Shown piece by piece: positions 51,612 to 60,072 of a stretch of DNA of 64,000 nucleotides; the stretch's first letter is position 1; the number at the start of each line of letters is the position of its first letter. The translations under genes were made by a program, and so were the position numbers. Under the pieces are notes generated by a model. The model made no database searches. It saw nothing but the letters and a program-made list of their open reading frames with translations, and was not told the DNA's origin. This DNA comes from Rhodosalinus sediminis (lineage in GTDB: Bacteria; Pseudomonadota; Alphaproteobacteria; Rhodobacterales; Rhodobacteraceae), in NCBI RefSeq assembly GCF_003385555.1, contig NZ_QOHR01000003.1, forward strand, positions 98,776-162,775, read 5' to 3'.

Positions 51612-53044
51612 TGGACGTCCCTCCCGAAGAAAACCGTGTCGTTGTGCGCCCGCTCCGAGTTGGTCAGGTCCTCGACCCAGAAGCGGAACTCGGTGCGCTC
51701 GGCGTCGGCCGGCCCGGAGTTCGGCGGCGCGACGACGTAGACCCGCTGAAGGTAGGTCTGGTTCGCCGGCACGGTCACCGTCTCGTAGGGCGTGCCCTCG
51801 AGCTGCACGCGCAGTTGCGGATGCCCCGTCAGCGTGATGCGGAAGGGCCGGTCCTCCCCGTGCTTGTTCAGCAGCCGCACGTCGTAGGTGTTGCGCACCG
51901 ACCCGTCGGAGAGGATCACGTTGACCGGGTTGCGCTCCGGCGCGACGGTCATTTCGATGTCCGGCCGGATGAAGAGCGCGAAGAGGAGGCCGAGCCCCAC
52001 GAGCGCCCAGAGCCCGGTGTAGAGCATGACCCGCGGGCGGAAAACGTGCTTCCAGACCGGCTTGGGCGCGCCACCCGCGCGTTCGCGGTCCTCGTCCGAG
52101 AGCGCGATGTAGTCGATGAGCCCGCGCGGCTTGCCGATCCGCTCCATCACGTCGTCGCAGGCGTCGATGCAGAGCGCGCAGGTGATGCAGGCGAGCTGCT
52201 GGCCGTCGCGGATGTCGATGCCCATGGGGCAGACGTTGACGCAGGCGTTGCAGTCGATGCAGTCGCCGAGGTTTTCCGCCCCCTCGCCCTTGCGGTGCTT
52301 GCCGCGCGGCTCGCCGCGCCAGTCGCGGTAGGCGACGGTCAGCGTCTCTTCGTCCATCATCGCCGCTTGGATGCGCGGCCAGGGGCAGGCGTAGATGCAG
52401 ATTTGCTCCCGCGCGAAGCCGCCGAAGAAGAAGGTCGTCCCGGTCAGGATGGCGATGGTGATGTAGGCCGCCGGATGCGCGTCGAGCGTCACCAGATCGC
52501 GCGCCAGCGTCGGCGCGTCGGTGAAGTAGAAGACCCAGGCACCCCCCGTCGCCACCGCGATCAGGAGCCAGGTCGTCCACTTCGTCAGCCGCAGCCGCAC
52601 CTTGCGGAAGTCCAGCTTCTTCTGGCGATGGAGCCGCAGGCGCGCGTTGCGGTCGCCCTCGATCCAGCGCTCGACGAGGATGAAGAGATCGGTCCAGACC
52701 GTCTGCGGGCAGGTGTAGCCGCACCAGACGCGCCCGAGCGCCGAAGTGAAGAGGAAGAGCCCGAGACCCGCCATGATCAGGAGCCCCGCGACGAAGTAGA
52801 ACTCGTGCGGCCAGATCTCGATCCAGAAGAAGAAGAAGCGCCGGTTGGCGAGGTCGATCAGAACCGCCTGATCCGGCAGCTGCGGGCCGCGGTCCCAGCG
52901 CAGCCAGGGCGTCACGTAGTAGATCCCCAGAGTGACGATCATGATGATCCACTTGAGGTTGCGGAACCGGCCCGAGACACGGCGCGGGAAGATGGGCTCG
53001 CGCGCTTGGTAGAGCTTCGGGGCGTCGCTGTCGGTGCTGCTCAC
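51608..53044 (-). CDS. ccoG: cbb3 oxidase accessory protein CcoG (FixG, rdxA), copper reductase
   Basis: A 478-residue polytopic iron-sulfur protein. Membrane helices at ~35-55, 80-105, 150-170, 185-205; WCGYTCPQTVWTD and CIYACPWPR before two 4Fe-4S clusters (CIDCNACVNVCPMGIDIRDG and CITCALCIDACDDVM); then a final helix and a periplasmic Ig-like domain. CcoG reduces Cu(II) to Cu(I) for cbb3 assembly. The start is GTG at 53044, preceded by CCGGAGCGAATCCCC. A canonical FnrL-like box lies 67 bp upstream, so ccoGHIS has its own low-oxygen promoter. ccoNOQP, normally just upstream, is absent; the island begins there. Confidence 0.94.
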   Translation of the reverse strand: MSSTDSDAPKLYQAREPIFPRRVSGRFRNLKWIIMIVTLGIYYVTPWLRWDRGPQLPDQAVLIDLANRRFFFFWIEIWPHEFYFVAGLLIMAGLGLFLFTSALGRVWCGYTCPQTVWTDLFILVERWIEGDRNARLRLHRQKKLDFRKVRLRLTKWTTWLLIAVATGGAWVFYFTDAPTLARDLVTLDAHPAAYITIAILTGTTFFFGGFAREQICIYACPWPRIQAAMMDEETLTVAYRDWRGEPRGKHRKGEGAENLGDCIDCNACVNVCPMGIDIRDGQQLACITCALCIDACDDVMERIGKPRGLIDYIALSDEDRERAGGAPKPVWKHVFRPRVMLYTGLWALVGLGLLFALFIRPDIEMTVAPERNPVNVILSDGSVRNTYDVRLLNKHGEDRPFRITLTGHPQLRVQLEGTPYETVTVPANQTYLQRVYVVAPPNSGPADAERTEFRFWVEDLTNSERAHNDTVFFGRDVQ

Positions 53045-53110
53045 GGGGATTCGCTCCGGAAATCTGGCTATCCGTCGCAGGTTTTCTCGCAGCCCCCGCC
53101 GGGCGCGGCC

Positions 53111-53124
53111 TTGACCTGCATCAA
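53111..53124 (-). promoter_or_regulatory. FnrL-type anaerobox upstream of ccoG
   Basis: TTGACCTGCATCAA fits TTGAY-N4-RTCAA, the FNR/FnrL consensus, and is palindromic in its arms. Its centre lies about 74 bp before the ccoG start, leaving room for a class II promoter. FnrL activates cco genes at low oxygen in Rhodobacter. No convincing -10 hexamer is visible. Confidence 0.75.
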
Positions 53125-53304
53125 TTCCTTCATCTGTGATCCATCTATCCCCGGCGCGCTGCGTCACCGTGCCGCAGAGGAGGATGCCGCAGGGGCGTGC
53201 CGCGCGCACGCAGGCCTGCGGGCCGCGCCCCTCGGACACACCAGCGCAAGGCGCGCCCCATGCGTGCGCCGCACCGACCGATCTCGTGGAGTTTTCAGGT
53301 AACG

Positions 53305-53348
53305 TGGTGAGCCGTGCAGGATTCGAACCTGCGACCCAATGATTAAAA
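53305..53348 (-). other. Attachment site: 3' half of tRNA-Lys(TTT)
   Basis: The minus strand reads from the anticodon loop (ACTTTTAATCA) through TGGGTCG, a complete T-arm GCAGG-TTCGAAT-CCTGC, the acceptor strand ACGGCTC, discriminator A and CCA. The 5' half of the tRNA is not present next to it; the similarity stops just beyond the anticodon loop. This is the left att copy of an element integrated into tRNA-Lys. The intact tRNA gene should lie at the element's right end, beyond the window. Confidence 0.88.
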
Positions 53349-53428
53349 GTTGATCGGGATTGTTGCCATATCAAGCGGTTAAGTGCTACTTTAAACCTAC
53401 GGTTTATAACTTTTGGGACGATGCGAGC

Positions 53429-54048
53429 GTGTCCAAGCCAGCGATCAACATCTACCGCGGGCTCTCGATCTACAAGGTCAAGAACTCGAAGAACTGGCAG
53501 ATGAGGGTCTGGGACCGGAAGCGCAAAAAGTACGTGACGCGCTCCACCGGCGAGGCATCCTCGATCGAAGCGAAGAAGGTCGCGGTCGAGTACGGCTTGA
53601 CGCTGCTCCAGACCGAGCGGCTCGTCGAGACCGAGTTCACGTTCAAGCACTACGCGATCAAGTTCCTGAACCAGTCTCGCCAGCGCGTCGCGAAGCAAGA
53701 GCGCAGCGAGGGCTACTACAAGTCCTCCCTCTGGGCGATCCAGAACGAGGACTGGGGGCTCGTCCGGGAGTTCGGCGACAAGGACGTCCGCAAGCTCCGC
53801 ACTGTGGACTACCAGAACTACATCGACCGTCTGTCCGAGAAGCGCCCCGACGTGACCGCGTCCACCAAGAACACGCTCATGGCTGCGTTCCGGAACGTGC
53901 TGAAGGTTGCGCGCGATGAAGGGGTGATCGACGTCATCCCCTCCACACCGCGCACGAAACAGCGCGACAACCCGCGTCCGTTCTTCCGCTTCGCTCCCCT
54001 CGTTGCGAAGTCTGACGACGCGTACAAGAAGCTCATAGCGACAGCAGA
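53429..54048 (+). pseudogene. Tyrosine integrase, N-terminal part (split by IS66 element)
   Basis: Codes for the first ~206 residues of a site-specific integrase: an arm-binding-like N-terminus (INIYRGLSIYKVKNSKNWQMRVWDRKRKKYVTRSTG) and a SAM-like core-binding domain (~70-190, FLNQSRQRVAKQE, STKNTLMAAFRNVLKVARDEGVID). The GTG at 53429 (SKPAINIYR) is the likely start. The frame ends three bases into the IS. Removing the IS and one 8-bp target copy joins it in frame to the fragment at 58382-58961, giving 1200 nt or 399 residues. It was intact before the insertion and lies 81 bp from the att site. Confidence 0.88.
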
Positions 54049-54086
54049 GTAAGCGGCCGCCCATCACCCATCGCGGTGGGGATTGA

Positions 54087-55682
54087 CTATTCGGAGAAGG
54101 TCCACGGCATGAGGTCCTCGATATCGCGCGTCATGTGCTGGTCGAGGATCTTGCGAAGCGTGGCGGCGATGTAGGCGTCCGGGTGCACGCCGTTGAGCCG
54201 GCATGTTCCGATGAGCGAGGCGATGCGTGCCCATGTCTCGGCCCCGTCGTCGGAGCCCGCGAAGAGCGCGTTCTTCCGTGTAAGGGGGATCGGCCGGATG
54301 GCGTTCTCGACCCCGTTGGTGTCCATCTCGAGGCGGCCGTCTGAGAGGAAGCGTGTCAGGCCGTCCCATCGCTTCAGCCCGTAACGGATATGCCGCGCGA
54401 GGTCGCTGGCCGAGGGCAGTTCCTGCAGGCGGGCCTCCAGCCATGGCCGCAGCGCATCGACGATGGGCTTCGACAGCGTCTGCCGAGCCGCCTGTCGAGC
54501 GTCGGGGGCCTTGCCCCGGACCTCCTTCTCGACTGCGTAGAGCTGGGCGATGCGTGCGACCATCTCCTCGCAGATCGGCGATGGCGTGTCCTGCCCGAAC
54601 TTCACGAAGCGGCGGCGCCAATGCGTCCAGCAATAGGCGATGTCCCACGGCCGCGCCGTCTGCTTCGGATCGGCAAGACTGTCATAGCCCGTATGGCCAT
54701 CGACCATCAGCGTGCCGCCGGCAAACCCCTTCAGCAGATCCCGAGCGACCTTGCCGCTGCGACTTCGGGAGTGGTGGAACACCACGACGGGCGGGTCCGT
54801 GCCGCCCCACCCACGCTGATCGCGCAGGATCGCCCAGAGATAATCCTTCCGGACCGTGCCCGTCCCCGGCGCCAGCACAGGCACGGTGGTCTCGTCCATC
54901 TGCAGGTGGCCGGACCGTTTCAGCGACGTGATCATGTGGTCGATGATCGGATCCAGAAGCTGCGCCGCGCGCCCGGACCAGTTCGCCAGCATGGACCGAT
55001 CGAGATCGATCCCTTGCCGGCGGTAGATGTCCGCCTGACGGTAAAATGGCAGATAGTCGCCGAACTTCGAGACCATGGTGTGCGCCACCAGCGCCTCCGT
55101 CGGCAGACCGCGCGGCACCAGCCATTCGGGCGCTGGTGCCTGGACATGCGAGGCGCCGTCGCAGGACCGGCAGACGTATTTCGGGCGCACCGTGACCAAC
55201 ACGCGGAACCGCGCCGGGATGACATCCAGCCGCTCGCTCCGATCCTCGCCCACCTTGACCATCTCGCCGCATCCGCACGGGCACAGGGTGCTGTCGGGCT
55301 CGATCACCCGTTCGACCCGCTCCAGATGGGGCGGCAGGTGCCCCTTGTTCCGCCGGGACGTGCGGGCGGCCGTCTTCTCGTTCCCGGTGGCCTTGGCGGC
55401 CGCGTCGCTGGCTTCGGCGAGCCGGCCTTCGGCGACTTCCACATCCTCGAAGGGCAGATGCTGCTGGTCGGGATCGGACTTCTCGGACGTCGCGCCGAAT
55501 TTGTCCCGGCGCAGCTGCGCGATCATGCGCTCCAAGCGCGCACGGGCTTCCTCGGAGGTGGCGAGACGGCTCTCCGCCTCGGCACGAGCGGCCTCGGCAG
55601 AGGTGCGTGCCGCCTCGGCGACGGCGAGCTGCCGCTCGAGATCGGCCACCCGGGCCGCGCTGATCGCTCCGCTCGATGCCAT
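54087..55682 (-). CDS. tnpC: IS66 transposase TnpC
   Basis: A 531-residue IS66 transposase: an N-terminal coiled coil (~10-60, ERQLAVAEAARTSAEAARAEAESRL), the LRRDKFGATSEKSDPDQ segment, a zinc-binding CPCGCGEMVKVGEDRSERLDVIPA region, the DDE catalytic core (GDYLPFYRQADIYRRQGIDLDRS, HLQMDETTVPVL, GYDSLADP) and the IS66_C end (NGVENAIRPIPLTRKNALFAGSDDGAETWARIASLIGTCRLNGV). Complete, so possibly active if tnpA function is supplied from another copy. Confidence 0.96.
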   Translation of the reverse strand: MASSGAISAARVADLERQLAVAEAARTSAEAARAEAESRLATSEEARARLERMIAQLRRDKFGATSEKSDPDQQHLPFEDVEVAEGRLAEASDAAAKATGNEKTAARTSRRNKGHLPPHLERVERVIEPDSTLCPCGCGEMVKVGEDRSERLDVIPARFRVLVTVRPKYVCRSCDGASHVQAPAPEWLVPRGLPTEALVAHTMVSKFGDYLPFYRQADIYRRQGIDLDRSMLANWSGRAAQLLDPIIDHMITSLKRSGHLQMDETTVPVLAPGTGTVRKDYLWAILRDQRGWGGTDPPVVVFHHSRSRSGKVARDLLKGFAGGTLMVDGHTGYDSLADPKQTARPWDIAYCWTHWRRRFVKFGQDTPSPICEEMVARIAQLYAVEKEVRGKAPDARQAARQTLSKPIVDALRPWLEARLQELPSASDLARHIRYGLKRWDGLTRFLSDGRLEMDTNGVENAIRPIPLTRKNALFAGSDDGAETWARIASLIGTCRLNGVHPDAYIAATLRKILDQHMTRDIEDLMPWTFSE

Positions 55683-55750
55683 GATCCGATCATATCACCC
55701 GGGCCAGGCCGATACCCCCATAAAGCAAGGCCCGAGTCATCCTGTCGCAG

Positions 55751-56104
55751 CTACCCCGCGCGCGTCGGGCGGGGCCGGCGCTCCGCTCGAACCGCGCGCC
55801 AGTCGATGCCCTCGAACAGCGCCGAGAACTGCGCCGGCGACAACCGGATCGTGCCATCTGCCGGCGTCGGCCACTGGAAGGCGCCCCCTTCCAATTTCTT
55901 GTAAATCAGCACGAGCCCCGTCTGGTCCCAGACCAGGCATTTCATCGCGTCGCCCCGCTTCGAGCGGAAGACGAAGACCGCGCCGCTGAAAGGGTCATGC
56001 CCCAGGACCTCCTGCACGATCAGCGACAACCCGGCATGCCCCTTGCGGAAATCCACCGGCCGCGTCGCCAGATAGACCCGATGGGGCCCGCCCGGCAGGA
56101 TCAC
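55751..56104 (-). CDS. tnpB: IS66 accessory protein TnpB
   Basis: A 117-residue IS66 Orf2 protein: RVYLATRPVDFRKGHAGLSLIV, FSGAVFVFRSKRGDAMKCLVWDQTGLVLIYKKLEGGAFQWP, and a tail DGTIRLSPAQFSALFEGIDW. Needed for IS66 transposition in tested members. Overlaps tnpA by ATGA and precedes tnpC by 68 bp. Confidence 0.96.
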   Translation of the reverse strand: MILPGGPHRVYLATRPVDFRKGHAGLSLIVQEVLGHDPFSGAVFVFRSKRGDAMKCLVWDQTGLVLIYKKLEGGAFQWPTPADGTIRLSPAQFSALFEGIDWRAVRAERRPRPTRAG

Positions 56105-56487
56105 GATGCGCCTCGAACGGCCGCGATCACCCTGCTCAGGTGCGTCGGGTCGAAGGTCGGCGGGACGTCGATGCGGATGTCGCCTATCTCGAGCGTCAGC
56201 GGCCCCGATCCTCCATCAGGCAGATCCCCGGCCGCCTCGGAGACCGACACAGGCAAGAACGCGAGCGCCTCCTCGTGCGGCATCGGCAAAAGTCCGTCAC
56301 GCGCAGCGCGACGCCAGGCGTGCAGTTGCGGGGCGGAGATCTCGTGCCTACGCGCGACCTCCGCAACCGTCACCCCGTCACGATACGTCTCGAGGACGAT
56401 CGCCGCCTTCACGTGCTCGGGCCAGCGTCGACGACCCGTCGGACCGCTCACGACCTCGATACGCCCACAGTAACCGTCGCCGTCACT
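56101..56487 (-). pseudogene. IS66 TnpA, C-terminal part (split by IS1380)
   Basis: Codes for SDGDGYCGRIEVVSGPTGRR followed by RWPEHVKAAIVLETYRDGVTVAEVARRHEISAPQL (helix-turn-helix) and the rest of TnpA to HLSRVIAAVRGAS. The first 12 residues, MADDVQTSGSFH, are encoded at 58294-58259 behind a CAGGAGGTCTCGC ribosome-binding site, on the far side of the IS1380. Joining both parts after removing the IS and one 5-bp target copy gives a 140-residue TnpA in frame. Confidence 0.9.
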
Positions 56488-56492
56488 ATGAA

Positions 56493-58258
56493 CCCGCAAT
56501 ATTCGCCGAACGCGGCGCAGGGGCCTGTTTGATGGCCCGGCGCAGGGGGTGACGGGGCATCGAGAATGCACGGGCGACTGGTGGACGGCGGTCATACACG
56601 CATAGCCTGCGGGTTGGCTCCTCCTGGCAACGAACGCGTGTTCCGGAGGGAATGACCTCGCATGCGCGATGACGCCGCGTGGTCAGGCAGCGTTCACTTG
56701 TGGCTTGAAGGACGGTCGGCCGGAGCGGGCTCAAGGACCGGCCCAGTGCATCCGGGCGATCCGCGGCCAGAGAAGGGACCAGAAGGGCGCGGCGCTGCTG
56801 GAGAGCGCGAGCGTCATCCGGCGGCCTGAGAGGACGAGCCGGGCGCCGGCGCGGAGCACGCGCTCGCGCAGGCGGCGCAGGCTCCAGCCGGGCCAGGTGG
56901 CGTGGGCCATGGCGCGGCGGGCGATGTGCATCAGCTGGTAGGCGAGGACGAAGATGAGCAGCCGGACCTCGTGTGCGGGGCGAAGGCATCGACGGCCTCG
57001 GAGGCGCTCGGAGGCCTCCGACCCCGCCAGTGCGACTTCGGCCGGTTGGTCGACGAGAGCGCGGGGGCGAGGACGTCCTTCAGTTCGCCCATATGACCCT
57101 CAGCGGTGCCGCGCTCGCGGTAGTGGTCGAGCACCTCCTGTCGGCTCATCTGACCATGATCCAGCGAGGTCACGAGGAAGAAGCGGTCGAGCAGCAGATC
57201 GTCCTCGCGCTCCTTGACGACGAGCACGATGCGGCGGGCCCGCTCCCAGCTCTCGGCCTGGTAGGTGAGCGAATGCAGCCACATGCGCGGCTCGGCCGGG
57301 CGCCGGCCTGGAGGCCGCTTCATGTAGGGCGCCGCGAGGCGGTCGAGCGCGGGGTTGGCGCGTAGGCGCGCGACGTAGTCGATTCCGCGCTCTTCGAGGC
57401 CGGCGAGGAGCCCGGCGGAAGGAAAGCCGGCATCGATGCGCACCATCGCCACGTCGCAGAGGCTGGCTTGTGCCTGATCAACCACGTCGAGGATTACCTC
57501 GGTCGCGCCGTCAGCGGTGCCGACAGCGCCAGGGCGCAGACGCGCGTCGAGCATGTCGCCGGTTTCAGCGACGGAGGTGACGAGGGGGTGGTAGATCCGT
57601 CCCCGATAATGGCCATTCCACTCGGCCTTGGGCTGGTGCCCATGTACATCGATTGGAAGGCTGTCGACATCGAGGGTCAGCCGCCGGGGCCGCTTGCCGC
57701 CCCGCTCGGCGCGCGCGGCCCGAGCACCGAGTTCGAGGGCGGCCTTGCGCAGCACCGACCGGTTGGACGGCTCGGCCATGATGGCGGTGAAGCGCGACAG
57801 CGTGGGCTGCGAGGCGAGGCCATGCGGGCGGTCGAGCGGGGTCCGTCCGGAGGCCGAACTGGCCGCCAGCCGGAAGGCGGGGTCGTCCCTGAGCGCGTCC
57901 GCGTCGTCGTGGTCACGCCAGCCCTGCGCGGCGAGCAGAACGCTCGTCCGGATGAGCGAGGGGAGGTCATGGACGACATCCTCCCGCCGCCGCGGATCGG
58001 TCAGCTGAGGGTTCATCCACTCAACGATGCCGCTTCGCTCCATGATTTCGCGCAGCACCACGGCCCCGGCGTCACTGGTCAGCCGCTCGGCCCGGCTCTC
58101 GACGCGCAGGGACCTGTTGAACCCCGCAGCGACCGGCTGTAGCGTTTCACCCATGGCGTGCTCCGAACGTTGCTGTCGGGTTTCGTGTAGCAACTTGATT
58201 CTACAGAGCTTTCGCGGGCACGCCAGCCATTTCCCCCAATTTCGATGAATAAGGTCGG
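56493..58258. mobile_element. IS1380-family insertion sequence nested in IS66 tnpA
   Basis: 1766 bp bounded by imperfect inverted repeats, CCCGCAATATTCGCCGAA at the left and CCGACCTTATTCATCGAA at the right (read inwards; about two thirds identical), and by direct 5-bp target copies ATGAA at 56488-56492 and 58259-58263. The minus strand encodes one IS1380-type transposase. Exact footprint and frame restoration of the host tnpA show the insertion is recent. Confidence 0.9.
56731..58154 (-). pseudogene. IS1380 transposase with a single frameshift
   Basis: From MGETLQPVAAGFNRSLRVE the reading frame runs ~400 residues with IS1380 signatures: LTSDAGAVVLREIMERSG, TLSRF, RLTLDVDSLPIDVHGHQ (first catalytic Asp region), VRIDAGFPSAGLLAGLEERGIDYVAR and HYRERGTAEGHMGELKDVL. 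Near 56972 the frame shifts: EAVDAFAPH continues in the wrong frame, while the correct continuation (EVRLLIFVLAYQLMHIARRAMAHATWPGW) is in the next frame. This is best explained by loss of one A in CACAACGAG. The full product would be about 474 residues. Sequencing error cannot be excluded. Confidence 0.85.
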
Positions 58259-58381
58259 ATGAAAACTTCCGGAAGTTTGTACGTCATCAGCCATGCGAGA
58301 CCTCCTGCTCAGGCAGGCGTCATCTCGGCCGACAGGCCCTGTCAAACAACACGGGTGATGGGCGGCCGCTTACACAGCAGA

Positions 58382-58961
58382 CGCGATGGCGAACGAGCAC
58401 GTCGAAGTGCGCGGGCTGCCGGTCACGCACGAGCTCTACGACTTGATCCTGTTCATCGTGCACTCCTTCGTCCGCCCCACGACGACCGAGCTCTACGCGC
58501 TGCGCCACAACGACGTCGTTGTCGCGGACGACCCGAAGCGACTGATTCTGACCGTGCGCAACGGTAAGACCGGCTATCGAGCCGCGAACACGATGGAAGC
58601 CGCTGTCAGCGTGTATCAGCGCATCTGCGAACGATACCCCGACGCGTCCGGCGAAGACTTCTTGTTTCTACCTGACTACGCGAACCGGACGACCGCGTCG
58701 AAAATCATTCAACGTCAGTTCCACGCGCTGTTGAAGCGCGCGGAAATCGAAACCGACATCTTCACCGGCAAGAACCATACCCTGTACTCGCTTCGTCACA
58801 CCGCGATCTGCATGAGGATCATCCTGAGCGGCGGCAAGGTGAACATCTACAATCTCGCAAAGAACGCGGGAACGAGCGTCGACCAGATCGAACGCTTCTA
58901 TGCGAAGCACCTGCCTCTCTCACGCGAAATGGCGGAGAACCTCCAAGCCTTCGCGGACTAA
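58382..58961 (+). pseudogene. Tyrosine integrase, catalytic C-terminal part (split by IS66 element)
   Basis: Codes for the catalytic domain: first Arg in SFVRPTTTELYALRHNDV, Lys in NGKTGYR, box II with the second Arg in LYSLRHTAICMR, and the nucleophilic Tyr in AGTSVDQIERFYAKH. In the restored protein this follows ...KKLIATA-DAMANEHVEVRG. Members ending GTSV..IE..Y are phage/ICE-type integrases. On its own it lacks the DNA-binding half. It uses ATG 58386 only if re-initiated, which is doubtful. Confidence 0.9.
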
Positions 58962-59674
58962 AAAATTTCCATCAATGAAGGATTTTTTCGGGAAACCGAC
59001 CGCAAGCGCATATAAATAAAAGCATCAGGACGTAACCGGCATTTACCCCTGACCATATCTGATCATCGTGAGTGATGGTCGACGAACCTGTTGTTCGAGG
59101 GTGAGGAACAACACGCATAGAAGCGCAGAGGATTGCGTGGAGCTAGTCGACCCCCATGAGTGCGATGATCCCTCACCAGCAGCAAAGTTGGGAATGCTGC
59201 TTCAACAACCTACCCTTCACGACGCGGGCAACGCGACCACTTGCGACCCGCACACGCGCTTTTAGTCGCCTCATTGGCTGAAGATGCGTGACCGCTGGGA
59301 GAAGCGATGCTTCTTGAAGCTGAGCATAGGATGAGACCGCCCAACCGCCATCCGTCGCGTTAATCGTGAATTGCTCAAATGAGGTGCGTTATGCTGGAAC
59401 GCCTTCGCCCGGTCGGAGGGTGAAGTGCGTCAACACCACAAAACAAAAAAATAATAAAATCACCATGACCCTGAGCGAAGCGAAGCTCATACGAACGAAG
59501 TGAGTATGAGTATCCAGAACAAGCTTCAAAAGATCCTGAAGAATATAAAGTGCTTTGCTCGCTTCGCTCGCAAAGACTTCGTTGCACTTCCTGGCTGGGT
59601 TGCCGGTATTATGTCTCGGGATAAAAGAAATATAAATAATTTACGATAAATCATTTCCACAACGGAGCTTCAAA
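58962..59674. other. Structured AT-rich non-coding stretch of the island
   Basis: No gene with a ribosome-binding site is visible in 713 bp. It contains several inverted repeats: CTCATAC/GTATGAG (59486-59492 with 59504-59510), GAGC/GCTC (59473-59488), CTTTGC/GCAAAG (59553-59558 with 59570-59575). A longer-range pair GAGCGAAGCGA (59473-59483) and TCGCTTCGCTC (59559-59569) could close an 86-bp loop. An A-rich stretch (CAAAACAAAAAAATAATAAAA at about 59443) precedes them. Candidates are a replication or transfer origin or a structured RNA; I cannot tell which. Confidence 0.5.
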
Positions 59675-59887
59675 ATGCACTACCCTACAGTTCTTGTGAA
59701 CTACCGCATTCCTGTTTCGCTGAAGCGGGACTTCGAAGACGCGTGTCGTCGGCTCAACGTGCCGATGACCGCGCAGATCAACCTGCTCATACGCCAGTTC
59801 GTGCGCGAACAAAAGCGAGAGCGACAACAGCCGACTGATAGCTTTGAACCACTCAACTTCTACAGCACAGAGGAGATCAACACATGA
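59675..59887 (+). CDS. Ribbon-helix-helix-like small protein
   Basis: A 70-residue protein with an RHH/Arc-like layout: an N-terminal strand VLVNYRIPVSLKRDFEDACRRLNVPMTAQINLLIRQFVREQK (strand, helix, turn, helix), then an acidic tail. Such proteins bind DNA as dimers and act as antitoxins, copy-number or transfer regulators. The ATG follows ACGGAGCTTCAAA; AT-rich sequence (ATAAAAGAAATATAAATAA) just upstream could hold the promoter. First of three overlapping genes. Specific role unknown. Confidence 0.65.
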   Translation: MHYPTVLVNYRIPVSLKRDFEDACRRLNVPMTAQINLLIRQFVREQKRERQQPTDSFEPLNFYSTEEINT

Positions 59888-60072
59888 TACGCAAAGCAGC
59901 TTTTCCCCGCACGCACGAAGACTTAGTCCGAGCGATCGCTCGCATGGACATCAGCGAGTTCGACGTCATCGAACCCGTGTCTCCGTCCGAAACGAAGAAC
60001 GTCACCGACCAGATCAAGACGTTCGCGCAAAACGGCGATAACGTAACAATCATCTTGGTCAGATCGTCATGA
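59884..60072 (+). CDS. Small island protein, unknown
   Basis: A 62-residue acidic/neutral protein (FPRTHEDLVRAIARMDISEF, DQIKTFAQNGDNVTIILVRSS). No recognised family. It starts inside the RHH gene's stop (ATGA) and its own stop overlaps the next start in the same way, which supports real, coupled translation. Could be the toxin partner of the RHH protein by position, but no toxin motif is visible. Confidence 0.6.
   Translation: MIRKAAFPRTHEDLVRAIARMDISEFDVIEPVSPSETKNVTDQIKTFAQNGDNVTIILVRSS

Larger units (their letters stand above)
54049..58373. mobile_element. IS66-family insertion sequence carrying an internal IS1380 element
   Basis: Both ends show the same terminal inverted repeat, GTAAGCGGCCGCCCATCACC at 54049 (plus) and at 58373 (minus), one more base also matching. 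It is flanked by 8-bp target duplications ACAGCAGA (54041-54048 and 58374-58381), the length IS66 elements make. The minus strand encodes tnpA, tnpB and tnpC. Its 4325 bp shrink to 2554 bp, a normal IS66 size, once the nested IS1380 (1766 bp) and its extra 5-bp target copy are removed. Confidence 0.95.

Noticed and set aside
53136-53342. Short frames between ccoG and the att site
   Set aside because: They cross the FnrL-like box region and the tRNA-Lys half-copy; the translated tRNA part shows they are not coding.
58079-58345. 88-residue open frame at the right end of the IS66 element as a gene of its own
   Set aside because: It is the start of the split tnpA (MADDVQTSGSFH) running into the IS1380 end.
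59068-59265. 65-residue open frame in the island's non-coding stretch
   Set aside because: No ribosome-binding site, odd composition, and it overlaps inverted repeats and stop-rich frames.
59473-59575. A CRISPR-like or iteron array in the repeat-rich island region
   Set aside because: Repeats are few, unequal in spacing and partly inverted; there are no regular spacers and no cas genes in the window.
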